From assembly GCA_026397725.1 (NCBI GenBank), contig JAPLUI010000245.1:1-62106 (forward strand): a DNA stretch of 62,106 nucleotides. Reading direction: 5' to 3'. Of this stretch, positions 36,402 to 45,546 are shown piece by piece. Below the pieces are notes generated by a model. That model worked only from the letters and a program-made list of their open reading frames with translations. It was not told where the DNA came from and did no database searches. Within the stretch, counting starts at the first letter, position 1; the number at the start of each line of letters is the position of its first letter. The translations under genes were made by a program, and so were the position numbers. The stretch is from Verrucomicrobiota bacterium (GTDB lineage: Bacteria > Verrucomicrobiota > Verrucomicrobiia > Verrucomicrobiales > Akkermansiaceae).

Positions 36402-36449
36402 CCCGCGAGCGCGGGCAGGTGAGAAAAAAGAAAAAAAAGAAAAAAAAGC
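36402..36449. promoter_or_regulatory. GC hairpin followed by phased A-tracts
   Basis: A palindrome CCCGCG-AG-CGCGGG (36402-36415) is followed by three A-tracts of 6-8 bases separated by single G residues (36423-36448), giving a period of about nine bases. Phased A-tracts bend DNA and often lie upstream of promoters. They precede the secreted RCC1-repeat gene. A T-run would be needed after the hairpin for a plus-strand terminator, so this is not one. Confidence 0.45.
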
Positions 36450-36529
36450 TTGCCACGGGGGCGATTTCCTCTAACTTGCGGGTTGTCAGCCGACATTCAT
36501 TAAAACTAACGGAAGAAAGAGCCCCCCCA

Positions 36530-39211
36530 ATGACCATCCGCCATACCCTTGTCACCGCCGCTCTCGGCTTGGTTTTCACCCTCACCTCCTCCGCCCAGTG
36601 GATGCCACACGACAACTGGCGTGCGAGCGGAGTCGAGTTTGGCAGTCCCACCAACAACAACCTGCGCTCCATCGCCATTGGCAGTGGCGGCGTGTATGTG
36701 GCCGAGCTCAATGGGAGCAACCCGACCCAGATCCTCCAATTCACCGAAGCCGGGGTGTTCGTCCGTCGTTTCAGCATGGACTTCGGCTTCATCCACGGCA
36801 TCGCCTGCGATGCGGCGGGCAATGTCTATGTGCTGTCGCGCGGCCTCACCCGCGTCAGGGTCTTTGACCCCAACGGCACCTTCATCCGCGAATGGGGCCA
36901 GTGGGGCCATGGCGACGGACAGTTCGATTTGGAGGCAGCCACCGGCAACACGCTGATCGCCGTCAACAGCAAGAATAACGAAGTGTATGTCTGTGACCCC
37001 GGCAACTCCCGCGTCCAGGTGTTCAACAGCGCCGGCACGTTCCTGCGCAAATGGGGCCAGGCGGGCAGCCTGCCGGGGCAGTTCCAGGCCGGCAGCCCGT
37101 CTGCCATCGCGGTGTCGGACAATGGCAACGTGGTGCTTGGCAGCTATACCGGAACCTCCGACCCACAGGTCAAGGTCTTTGACGCCAATGGGAATTACCT
37201 CAAGGGAACGACACCAGACAACATACTGTTTGGTCTTAGGGCCATGGCCGCGACCAACGATGGTCTGGTTTTCGTGCAGAGTTTCTATTATAACAACGAC
37301 AATCCCACCTACATGTACACCCGCATGCTGGATCCCGGTGACAACTACGGCAATATCGGCGGCATGCCGGCCATTGTCGCCATCGGCGGCGCCGCCTTTT
37401 CCAGTAGAGGCAACTTTTATTCCGTGTACAACAACCGAGTTTCCATCGCCTACCGGGAATACTCCAATGCCTCGAATTTCCTTGCCCCTCCGGCGATTCC
37501 GCAGCCCATGATCCTCTCGGCGAGTCAACGTGCCGGAACCAATCTGGTGGACGTGAACTATCAGGTCAAGGATGCCGACAGCGCCACCGTGACCACCGCC
37601 CTCCTCGCCGTGCGCGACGGCGATACGAAAAACCGCACTGGCTACTCGGTGCCCGCCCGCACCTTCATCGAAGGCACGGCGGCCAATATTGGCAACGACC
37701 AGCCAACCGGAGTGACCCGGCACGTGGTCTGGAACATGCCGGCCGACTGGGGGATCGACTATGCGACGTTTGAATTCGAGGTTCTCGCCAAGGACAGCCG
37801 CAGCCTGCTGGGCATCCACTGGATCACCGTGCCGGCCTCCGGTGGCGATCCCGCCATTCAGGTCAGTGCGGCACCGATCACCAATCCCCAGCTTCGCGAT
37901 CTCTGGCTGTGGTATCTCGGCACCGGCTTGGTCAACCAGACCTACTACCTCAACGGTGGTAACGGCTGGCTCGGAACCATCTGGGGGAAGAGCGGGGTTT
38001 ACACCGGGATCAAGTTGGCCCAGGATTACGATAATCCTTATACTTTCCAAAGTAATCCCACTCCGGCCGGGTTGGTCTATGCCTATGAGCAGATGGGAGC
38101 ACACCCGATCACCCCCGCCGAATTGGCCCGGGCGCAGGCCGGCAAGTATGGATTCTCCTCAGTCGATAGCAATTCCATCGTGAAGAACCTGGCACCGACG
38201 ACCAGCTACCTCAAGGGCTGGGGCCGCAACGACTATGGCCAATCCAGTTGGCAGCAGTTCTCGGCTCCCAATATCTCGAAAGTCGCCGCCGGGGGTAACG
38301 CCTGCACCTTCTTCATTCGTGCGGACGGCACCCTCTGGGGGGTGGGTTACAACAACTACGGTCAACTCGGCGACGGCACGACCACGGCCCGCACCGGCCC
38401 CATCCAGATTGCGACCGGGGTGACTGAGGTTGCTACCGGCGGCAACCATACGCTATTCACCAAGACCGATGGTAGCCTCTGGGCCATGGGTCTTAACGAC
38501 TACGGCCAGCTTGGAGACGGTACCACCATCAACCGGCCCACGCCGGTCCAGGTGTTGCCATCCGGGGTCAGCAAGGTGGCCTGCGGCTGGCAGTACTCCC
38601 TGTTTGTCAAGACCACCGGGGAACTTTTCGCCATGGGCCTCAACAACTTCGGCCAACTGGGCGACCTGAGCACCACCAACCGAAGCACGCCGGTCCTGGT
38701 CACCACCGGAGTGGCCCAAGTTTCAGCGGGAATGCATCACAGTCTCTATGTGACGGCCGGCGGCAGTCTGTTCGCCACGGGCTACAATAACTACGGGCAA
38801 CTCGGCAACAATTCCACCACCAACCGCAGCACGCCGGTCCAGGTCGCCACCGATGTGGCGCAAGCCTCGGCCAGCACCGGCGACGACCAAGGCCACAGCG
38901 TCTATGTGAAAACCAACGGCAGCCTGTGGGCGATGGGCCGCAACACCCACGGCCAACTCGGCAATGGCACGCTCACCAACAGCTCGGTCCCGTTGCAAAT
39001 TGTTGCGTCGGGCGTTTCGCAGGCCTTTGCCGGAACCATGCACACCGTCTTCCTGAAGACCGACAAAACCATCTGGTCCACGGGTCTCAACAACTACGGC
39101 CAGCTTGGCGATAACACCACCACCAACCGGAACACCCCTGCCCAGTTCGATGTGAACGCAACGGCCATCGCGGTAGGTGGCTATCACACTCTTGCCATTA
39201 CGCTGCCGTAA
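36530..39211 (+). CDS. secreted NHL/RCC1-repeat protein
   Basis: 893 residues from ATG 36530, preceded by a good ribosome site (GGAAGAAAGAG). Signal peptide MTIRHTLVTAALGLVFTLTSSAQ. Residues about 30-300 form an NHL-type propeller (GSGGVYVAELNGSN, DPNGTFIREWGQWGHGDGQF, NSAGTFLRKWGQAGSLPGQF). A middle beta domain has VDVNYQVKDADSATVT. The last third has RCC1-type repeats with the recurring NNYGQLGDGTTxNRxTPVQV and GxxHTLxxKTDGSLWAMG. Bacterial RCC1 propellers are usually surface or secreted binding proteins. No membrane anchor or sorting signal is seen at the C-terminus. Function unknown; a ligand-binding role is inference. Confidence 0.8.
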   Translation: MTIRHTLVTAALGLVFTLTSSAQWMPHDNWRASGVEFGSPTNNNLRSIAIGSGGVYVAELNGSNPTQILQFTEAGVFVRRFSMDFGFIHGIACDAAGNVYVLSRGLTRVRVFDPNGTFIREWGQWGHGDGQFDLEAATGNTLIAVNSKNNEVYVCDPGNSRVQVFNSAGTFLRKWGQAGSLPGQFQAGSPSAIAVSDNGNVVLGSYTGTSDPQVKVFDANGNYLKGTTPDNILFGLRAMAATNDGLVFVQSFYYNNDNPTYMYTRMLDPGDNYGNIGGMPAIVAIGGAAFSSRGNFYSVYNNRVSIAYREYSNASNFLAPPAIPQPMILSASQRAGTNLVDVNYQVKDADSATVTTALLAVRDGDTKNRTGYSVPARTFIEGTAANIGNDQPTGVTRHVVWNMPADWGIDYATFEFEVLAKDSRSLLGIHWITVPASGGDPAIQVSAAPITNPQLRDLWLWYLGTGLVNQTYYLNGGNGWLGTIWGKSGVYTGIKLAQDYDNPYTFQSNPTPAGLVYAYEQMGAHPITPAELARAQAGKYGFSSVDSNSIVKNLAPTTSYLKGWGRNDYGQSSWQQFSAPNISKVAAGGNACTFFIRADGTLWGVGYNNYGQLGDGTTTARTGPIQIATGVTEVATGGNHTLFTKTDGSLWAMGLNDYGQLGDGTTINRPTPVQVLPSGVSKVACGWQYSLFVKTTGELFAMGLNNFGQLGDLSTTNRSTPVLVTTGVAQVSAGMHHSLYVTAGGSLFATGYNNYGQLGNNSTTNRSTPVQVATDVAQASASTGDDQGHSVYVKTNGSLWAMGRNTHGQLGNGTLTNSSVPLQIVASGVSQAFAGTMHTVFLKTDKTIWSTGLNNYGQLGDNTTTNRNTPAQFDVNATAIAVGGYHTLAITLP

Positions 39212-39250
39212 TGGTCCACCCCGCCGCCAACCCGCAATCCTGCACGTGCC

Positions 39251-41797
39251 ATGAACCGGCCACATCCCCCACCCGCGAACAGGCCAGGGTGCTGGGCCGT
39301 CCGGACCTGTCTTGCCGCCCTGCTGGCAGGGAGCGCCGCCGCCCAAACCGTTCAGTTGCGTCAAACCTCGGTACCCGTGGGTATCGTCAATCAGACCACT
39401 TCGGTGACCATGAACACGGTGGCCACCACCGTGACCGCGCCCGAGACCAGCGGCAGCTACACCTTCTGCTACTGGACGCTCAACGCCACCCGCTGGGCGG
39501 ACCCCAGCGGCGGAGCCCAGAATCCCGCCCAATTCACCGTGGCTGGCGCGGTGGATGCCGTGGCGGTCTATGTGCCCACCGCTGCGGACACGGACAGCGA
39601 CGGCCTGCCGGACTGGTGGGAATATCGCTACCTCGGCACACTCACCTGGAACGGCAGCGACAACCCGGATGGGGATGCGTTCATCAACTCCGATGAACTG
39701 GCACGGGGCCTCTATCCCGGCGTGCCTGACCTGCCCGATCACGGCGGGGTCAGCCGTCGGCGTTCGATCATCAGCGTGATCCAGGATCCCGTCCACTACG
39801 TCTTGCTCACGGAACTCAGCGACCCGGCCGGTGTGGTCCTGCAAACCCGCATCGTGCCCAAAGGAGTGCCGGTCGCCCTGACCAACCCGCCGGAGTCCAT
39901 CTCCAGCTACAATTTCACCGGGTGGCTGTTCAACGGTACCCGCTTTGACCACCCCACGGATTGGCAGCCGATCACAGTGACCCCCACGACCAACATGACC
40001 TTGGTTGCCCGCTACACTCCGAGCACTCAGGATAGCGACGCCGATGGCTTGCCGGATTGGAAAGAGTTGTTGTGGTTCGAAAGTCTCCAATACACCAATG
40101 CCTCTGACCCGGATGGCGATGGCTTCACCATTGCCGACGAGGAAACGCGTGGTTTCACGTCGCTGGCGGCGGACGAGTTGGCGCATGGTGGCATTAGCCG
40201 CCGCCGCGGGTCGGCAATCTATGTCGATACCACGGGGCGCCTGCCGTTCCGGCTGGCAAGTGACCCGGCCACCATTCTGGACTCGACGACCTATCAGCCA
40301 GCGGGGTCGCTCGTCACGGTGCCTGACAAGACCGGCAACACCTATGGCAGCCTCCAGTTTTGCTGGTGGGATCTCAACGGAGTACGCCAACAGGATGCGT
40401 CCGGCGCGGCGCTGAGCGGCTTCACTTTCACCCTGAACACGCCTAGCACCGCCACCGCCCACTACATTGACCCCAATCTCGACTCGGACGGCGATGGGAT
40501 CAAGGACTGGTATGAATGGACCTACTTCGGCTCGCTGCAATACAATGTAACTTCCGACCCCGATGGCGACGGATTCTCCATCGCCGAGGAGTTGGCACGC
40601 GGCCAGGCGCCGCAGGTGGCGGATGTGTTGGCACATGGTGGCATCAGCCGCCGGCGCTCAGCGGCGATTTTCGCGAGCACTGTCGGACATCTTTCCTTGC
40701 GCATCACCAGCAATCCGCCCTCCATCCTTATCGATCAACAGTACCTGCTGCCGGGCACTTTGGTCACCGTGCCGGACAGAACCGGCAATACCTACTCGAA
40801 CCTTCAATTCTCCTGGTGGGACCGCAATGGCGTTAGACAAGTGGATGCCTCGGGGGTCGCCCTGGGCGGCCTCACTTTCACCATCAACACGCCCACCAAT
40901 CTCGTGGCCAACTACATCGACCCGGGTGTGGATACCGACGGCGACGGCATTAAGGACTGGCATGAATGGACCTATTACGGAACCCTGGCCAACGGACCGA
41001 CCAGCGATACCGACGGGGATGGCTTCACCTATGCGGACGAACTGGCCCGCAACCAGTCGCCCCGCACGGTGGACACGTTGGTGCATGGTGGCATCTCGCG
41101 CCGCCGCGGCATGGCGGTCACGGTTGATCCCGTCGTCCTGGCCGGCCCGCCGGAAGTCGGTGAACTGCAAGCGACTGACATCAGCACGACGACCGCCACC
41201 ATCAGCGCCAGCATCAATGCGCTGAGTTCCGCCACCACGGCGAACTTTGAGTTCGGCCCGACTCCCGCCTTTGGCTACTCAGTTGCCTCGGTGTCCATCC
41301 TGAACGGCTTCATCGCCGACTCGATGGCTGCGGATTTGATGAATCTAACACCCGACACGCTGTATTACTACCGGGTGAATGCGACCAACGCGAGTGGCAC
41401 GACTACCAGTCCTGCCGCCACTTTCCGCACGCTGCCCAGCCGCAGCAACTATGACGAGTGGGCGCTGATCTATTCAATCACCGACCCGCATGGCGATGAG
41501 GATAGCGACGGCGTCAAGAACCTGGTCGAGTACGCTTTCGGGATGAATCCCCGGACGGCAAGCGATCTCTGGAAGTTGCCGGTAATCGAGTTGATCGGTG
41601 GCCGCTTCCGGCTCAGCGTGACCGCACCCCAGGATGTCAATGACGTGATCTACGGTGCCGCGTGGTCACCTGACTGCCTGACCTGGACCGCGATTCCGGA
41701 GAGCGGCAGCGGCCGGTTCCATGAGTTCCTATCCCCGGCCAATCAGGTCGGAGCGCCACGGATGTTTGTCCGTTGGGTGATCCAGCTTGCGCCGTGA
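39251..41797 (+). CDS. secreted repeat protein with HGGxSRRR units and Asp-rich calcium motifs
   Basis: 848 residues. After an atypical signal (TCLAALLAGSAAAQ) come four modules of about 150 residues. Each has a thrombospondin-3-like Asp motif (DTDSDGLPDWWEYRY, DSDGDGIKDWYEWTY), a second acidic loop (SDPDGDGFSIAEELARG) and the exact box HGGxSRRR (at about 39733, 40187, 40637 and 41089). Between them lie beta-rich stretches with TFTLNTPSTATAHYID. A fibronectin III-like domain (DTLYYYRVNATNASGTT) and a short C-terminal domain with VKNLVEYAFGMNP follow; the latter is frequent at the end of verrucomicrobial secreted proteins. It starts 39 bases after the RCC1 gene. Role unknown; calcium binding and surface location are inference. 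Confidence 0.75.
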   Translation: MNRPHPPPANRPGCWAVRTCLAALLAGSAAAQTVQLRQTSVPVGIVNQTTSVTMNTVATTVTAPETSGSYTFCYWTLNATRWADPSGGAQNPAQFTVAGAVDAVAVYVPTAADTDSDGLPDWWEYRYLGTLTWNGSDNPDGDAFINSDELARGLYPGVPDLPDHGGVSRRRSIISVIQDPVHYVLLTELSDPAGVVLQTRIVPKGVPVALTNPPESISSYNFTGWLFNGTRFDHPTDWQPITVTPTTNMTLVARYTPSTQDSDADGLPDWKELLWFESLQYTNASDPDGDGFTIADEETRGFTSLAADELAHGGISRRRGSAIYVDTTGRLPFRLASDPATILDSTTYQPAGSLVTVPDKTGNTYGSLQFCWWDLNGVRQQDASGAALSGFTFTLNTPSTATAHYIDPNLDSDGDGIKDWYEWTYFGSLQYNVTSDPDGDGFSIAEELARGQAPQVADVLAHGGISRRRSAAIFASTVGHLSLRITSNPPSILIDQQYLLPGTLVTVPDRTGNTYSNLQFSWWDRNGVRQVDASGVALGGLTFTINTPTNLVANYIDPGVDTDGDGIKDWHEWTYYGTLANGPTSDTDGDGFTYADELARNQSPRTVDTLVHGGISRRRGMAVTVDPVVLAGPPEVGELQATDISTTTATISASINALSSATTANFEFGPTPAFGYSVASVSILNGFIADSMAADLMNLTPDTLYYYRVNATNASGTTTSPAATFRTLPSRSNYDEWALIYSITDPHGDEDSDGVKNLVEYAFGMNPRTASDLWKLPVIELIGGRFRLSVTAPQDVNDVIYGAAWSPDCLTWTAIPESGSGRFHEFLSPANQVGAPRMFVRWVIQLAP

Positions 41798-41862
41798 TTT
41801 CGCTTGTTTCGTCGGGACAAATTGGGGATGGTGCTGCTTCGCCAGCAATTCCCTAGAAAATC

Positions 41863-42459
41863 ATGTTCACAGGCCTCGTTGAAGCAACCGGCACCGTCAT
41901 CGCTTTGGAGTTCCGCGGCGAGCAGGCGCGGCTCATTTTGGAGATCCCCTTTGCCGCCGAGCTGGCCCTCGGGGATTCGGTGGCGATCAACGGCTGTTGC
42001 CTCACCGTGGCAGCGGTCTCGCCGCAGGGAATTGCCTTCGATCTGCTGGCGCAAACGCTGCGCGTCACTTCGCTCGGGGCGCTGCATGCCGGCTCGCTGG
42101 TCAATCTCGAACGCGCCTTGCAGGTGGGCGAGCGCTTCGGCGGGCATTTCGTGCTCGGCCATGTGGATGCCACCGGCAGCATCACCCGCCTCGAGGCGCA
42201 CGGGCAGGACCACTGCTTCGAGGTTGCCCTGCCACCGGCAATCCACCGGCTGTGCATCGACAAGGGCTCGCTCGCGGTGGACGGCATTTCCCTAACCATC
42301 GCGGAACTCACGCCCACCGCCGCCGTGTTCTGGATCACGCCCCATACCTGGCAGGAAACCCACCTGCACACGGCCCGCGTCGGCCAGCCGGTCAACCTGG
42401 AAGCCGACATGCTCGCCAAACATGTGGACCATCTGCTCGCCGCACGGCTTGAGCCCTGA
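41863..42459 (+). CDS. ribE: riboflavin synthase alpha chain
   Basis: 198 residues, the usual length, starting with the family hallmark MFTGLVEATG. Two lumazine-binding repeats are visible: the first with GDSVAINGCCLTV, the second with GSLAVDGISLTI, and GHFVLGHVDATG closes the first. The enzyme dismutates two 6,7-dimethyl-8-ribityllumazine molecules to riboflavin in the cytoplasm. It starts 65 bases after the repeat-protein gene and is followed by hisA; no other riboflavin genes are near. Call is firm. Confidence 0.95.
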   Translation: MFTGLVEATGTVIALEFRGEQARLILEIPFAAELALGDSVAINGCCLTVAAVSPQGIAFDLLAQTLRVTSLGALHAGSLVNLERALQVGERFGGHFVLGHVDATGSITRLEAHGQDHCFEVALPPAIHRLCIDKGSLAVDGISLTIAELTPTAAVFWITPHTWQETHLHTARVGQPVNLEADMLAKHVDHLLAARLEP

Positions 42460-42495
42460 AATCGAGTTGAAGAGAAGACTCTTGTCCCCGCCGCC

Positions 42496-43266
42496 ATGAC
42501 CCGGTTCCGCCCCTGCATCGATCTCCACCAAGGCCAGGTGAAGCAGATCGTCGGCGGCAGCCTGCGTGACGATGGCACCGCACCCGTGGAAAATTTCACC
42601 TCGGAGCGCCCCGCCCGTTGGTATGCGGAAACCTTCCGCGCGGACGAACTCACCGGCGGCCACGTCATCAAGCTCGGTCCCGGCAATGACGCCGCCGCCC
42701 GCGAGGCGCTCGCCGCCTGGCCGGGCGGACTGCAACTCGGCGGCGGCATCACCTTGGACAATGCCCGTGCCTGGCTGGATGCCGGGGCCTCCCGGGTGAT
42801 TGTCACCTCGGCCTTGTTTGATGCGCAGGGCCGCTTTCTCCCTGCCGCGCTCGCCGCCTGGGTCAAGCGGGTCGGCTGCGGGCGACTCGTCATCGACCTG
42901 TCCTGCCGCCGCAGCGCCGCCGGCTGGACCGTCGCCATGAACCGCTGGCAAACGCCCACCGACCTGCAGGTCGATCACGCCACCCTTGACGCACTCGCCC
43001 CCAGTTGCGCGGAATTCCTGATCCACGCGGCGGACGTCGAGGGCCTGTGCCGGGGCATCGATGCCGAACTCGTCGCCCTCCTCGGCACCTGGGGAAATGC
43101 CCCGCTCACCTACGCTGGCGGCGTGGCCAGCATGGCGGACGTCCGTCTGGTCGAGCAGGCCGGGCGCGGCCGGGTGGACGTCACCGTCGGCAGCGCGCTG
43201 GATATTTTCGGCGGCAAGGGCGTCAGCTACAGCGCTTTGCTCGACTGGAACCGACGGAATTCGTGA
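42496..43266 (+). CDS. hisA: HisA isomerase of the eukaryote (HIS6) type
   Basis: 256 residues. The N-terminus MTRFRPCIDLHQGQVKQIVGG, and LTGGHVIKLG, LQLGGGI, RLVIDLSCRR, LTYAGGV and GKGRVDVTVGSALDIFGG-like GRVDVTVGSALDIFGG, match the plant/fungal HIS6-type phosphoribosylformimino-AICAR-phosphate isomerase rather than the usual bacterial HisA (MIIPAIDL type). It would catalyse the fourth step of histidine synthesis. No other his gene is adjacent; the gene sits between riboflavin synthase and E1-alpha, overlapping neither. The family call is firm from conserved motifs; whether it is the only HisA in the genome is unknown. Confidence 0.9.
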   Translation: MTRFRPCIDLHQGQVKQIVGGSLRDDGTAPVENFTSERPARWYAETFRADELTGGHVIKLGPGNDAAAREALAAWPGGLQLGGGITLDNARAWLDAGASRVIVTSALFDAQGRFLPAALAAWVKRVGCGRLVIDLSCRRSAAGWTVAMNRWQTPTDLQVDHATLDALAPSCAEFLIHAADVEGLCRGIDAELVALLGTWGNAPLTYAGGVASMADVRLVEQAGRGRVDVTVGSALDIFGGKGVSYSALLDWNRRNS

Positions 43267-43276
43267 GCCGGATGGA

Positions 43277-44344
43277 ATGCGGTTGCAGGCAAGGCCCGGA
43301 TCGTTCTATGATTCGCCCGTGCCGAACTTGGACCCGCCGCCTTCCTCCGAGAAATCCACGCTCAACCGGGACTTTCTCCGGTCTGCCTATCAATCGATGT
43401 TGTTGGCGCGGATTTTGGAGAACAAGCTCTCCAGCCTCTACAAAGCTGGCAAAATCGTCGGTGGCGTCTATCTCGGGCGCGGCCAGGAAGCGGTGAGTGC
43501 CGCCTTGGGCACCGCCCTGATCCGCGGCACGGATGTGTTCGCCGCCCTGATCCGCGATCAGGCCGGGCGCACGGCATTCGGCGAGTCGTTGCTCGACTGC
43601 ACCCGCACATACCTGGGCTCCGTGCTGGGCCCGATGCGTGGCCGCGACGGCAACGTCCACCGCGGTCGCCCGCGCGAGGGAATGCCGGTCATGATTTCCC
43701 ACCTCGGCTCGCAGATCGCGGTGGTCGCCGGAATGTTATTTGCCAGACGCCTCAATGGCCGGGCCCAGGGCGTGGTCGGGGCCACCAGCCTGGGTGACGG
43801 CGCCACTTCCACCGGGGCCTTTCACGAAGCCCTCAACCTCATTGCCGTCGAAAAACTCCCGCTGGTCATCGTCGTCGCCAACAATCAGTTTGCCTACTCC
43901 ACACCCAATGCCCGCCAGTTTGCCTGCGGCGACCTGGTCGAACGCGCTTGCGGCTACGGCCTCGGCGGCTGGTCGGTCGATGGCACGGACTTGTACGCCT
44001 GCGCCAGTGTGATCCGCGAAGCCGTCCGGCACGCTCGCAGCGGTGGCGGCCCGCAGTTGGTCGTGGCGCAGTTGCTGCGGCTTGCCGGGCATGGCGAGCA
44101 TGACGATGCCTTCTACGTTCCCGAGACGCTCCGCCAAGGCCACTATGGCAGGGATTGCCTTGAAGTCGCCAGCAGCCAACTCATCGCCGACGGCTTTGTC
44201 ACCCCCGATGAAATTCTGGCCTGGCAGGACCAATACGCTGCGGACGTGCAGCGTGCCGTGGCCCAGGCCCAGCAAGAAGCCGCGCCGGATCCCTACCGCG
44301 AGGACTGGAGCGCGCTGTCCACCAAATTCCCCTTCAGCCAGTGA
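43277..44344 (+). CDS. 2-oxoacid dehydrogenase E1 alpha subunit (TPP-dependent)
   Basis: About 355 residues from ATG 43277; GTG 43319 is an alternative that removes 14 residues. The TPP-binding region is visible: GDGATSTGAFHEALNLIAVEKLPLVIVVANNQFAYST, fitting the GDG...NN motif. RPREGMPVMISHLGSQIAVVAGM is also typical. With E1-beta and E2 it forms a pyruvate or branched-chain 2-oxoacid dehydrogenase complex that makes acyl-CoA. The stop overlaps the E1-beta GTG by four bases (GTGA), so translation is coupled. Substrate preference cannot be read from the sequence with confidence. Confidence 0.88.
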   Translation: MRLQARPGSFYDSPVPNLDPPPSSEKSTLNRDFLRSAYQSMLLARILENKLSSLYKAGKIVGGVYLGRGQEAVSAALGTALIRGTDVFAALIRDQAGRTAFGESLLDCTRTYLGSVLGPMRGRDGNVHRGRPREGMPVMISHLGSQIAVVAGMLFARRLNGRAQGVVGATSLGDGATSTGAFHEALNLIAVEKLPLVIVVANNQFAYSTPNARQFACGDLVERACGYGLGGWSVDGTDLYACASVIREAVRHARSGGGPQLVVAQLLRLAGHGEHDDAFYVPETLRQGHYGRDCLEVASSQLIADGFVTPDEILAWQDQYAADVQRAVAQAQQEAAPDPYREDWSALSTKFPFSQ

Positions 44345-45306
44345 GTGTGACCTACATCGATGCCATTCGGGAAGCCCAGGAAAAACTCCTGCGCGAGGAC
44401 GACCGCGTGTTTCTATACGGCCAGGACATTGCCACCTTCGGCGGGGCCTTCAAGGCCACCAAAGGGCTGGCCGCAATGTTTCCCAACCGCGTGTTCGATT
44501 CCCCCATCTCCGAAGATGCCATGATCGGCCTCGCCGTGGGGGCTGCCATCGAAGGCCTGCGCCCGATCGTGGAAATGCAGTTTGCGGATTTCTCCTCGAT
44601 CGCATTCAACCAGATTGTCAATCAGGCGGCCACCCATTTCTATCGTACCGGCGTGCCCATTCCGATCACGGTGCGCCTGCCATCCGGCGGCACTCCCGGC
44701 TCCGGCCCCTTCCACGGCCAGAGCATGGAGGGCATCTTCGCCCAATACCCCGGCCTCATCGTGCTCACCCCGGCCACCGTCTCCGATGCCTATCACATGC
44801 TCATCGATGGCGTCGCCCTCAATGACCCGGTCATCTACTGCGAACACAAGTTCCTCTACCGCTGGCTCAAGGCCAAATCCATCAATGGCGAGCCGCTGCC
44901 CATCGGCCTCGCCCGCATCGCCCGCCCCGGCAAACACGCCACCGTCGTCGCCTACAGCGCCATGGTGCATGAAGCCGTCCGGGCCGCCGAGCGCCTCCAA
45001 CAGGACGGCTGGGAAATCGAAGTGGTCGATCTCCGCTCGGTCAAACCGCTCGACCTCGATACCATCCTCGCCTCCGTCGCCCGCACCGGCAGACTGTTAG
45101 CCCTTGGCGAAGCCTTCCCCTGGGGCGGCGTCACTGCCGAGGTCGTGTCGCTCGTCTCCGAGCATGGCTTTCACCTGCTGGACGCCCCGCCCCAGCGCCT
45201 CAATTCCCGCGACACCCCGATTCCCTACCACCCGAAACTCTGGGCCTCTCACCGCCCGACCCCGGAATCCATTTGCGACTCGCTGCGTCACCTGCTCACG
45301 TTTTGA
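44341..45306 (+). CDS. 2-oxoacid dehydrogenase E1 beta subunit
   Basis: 321 residues starting at GTG 44341, overlapping the E1-alpha stop. Typical E1-beta motifs: VTYIDAIREAQEKLLREDDRVFLYGQDI, PISEDAMIGLAVGAAIEGLRPIVEMQFADFSSIAFNQIVNQ, PVIYCEHKFLYR and EVVDLRSVKPLDLDTI. It pairs with E1-alpha to decarboxylate a 2-oxoacid and pass the acyl group to the lipoyl arm of E2. The E2 gene is 1.3 kb downstream, separated by an intergenic scar and a Uma2-type gene. Confidence 0.9.
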   Translation: MSVTYIDAIREAQEKLLREDDRVFLYGQDIATFGGAFKATKGLAAMFPNRVFDSPISEDAMIGLAVGAAIEGLRPIVEMQFADFSSIAFNQIVNQAATHFYRTGVPIPITVRLPSGGTPGSGPFHGQSMEGIFAQYPGLIVLTPATVSDAYHMLIDGVALNDPVIYCEHKFLYRWLKAKSINGEPLPIGLARIARPGKHATVVAYSAMVHEAVRAAERLQQDGWEIEVVDLRSVKPLDLDTILASVARTGRLLALGEAFPWGGVTAEVVSLVSEHGFHLLDAPPQRLNSRDTPIPYHPKLWASHRPTPESICDSLRHLLTF

Positions 45307-45390
45307 GGGGCGGTTCCGGCCTGGCCCGCGTACTGCCAGAAGACTTCAGGTGGGGAAAATAACTCCAGCCGCCTGTGGAGCGAATAGGGA

Positions 45391-45410
45391 GGGGGGACAT
45401 CCTTGTCCCC
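45391..45410. repeat. GACAT-core palindrome, copy 2
   Basis: GGGGGGACATCCTTGTCCCC folds into a hairpin and repeats the GACATxCxTGTC core of copies at 41-60 and 61177-61196. It lies 85 bases after E1-beta and could also act as a transcription end signal. Confidence 0.6.
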
Positions 45411-45546
45411 CTTCTTGTCCCCCTTCCATGGTTCCAGGTGCGCTATCAAACTGCTTGAGCCTTACCTCAGGCTCGCTCTGATTGCAGGGTTCCGGGGTAG
45501 TCGAGCCACGGTTGCCGGAGCCAGACTTGGTAAGGTTTCGGCACGC

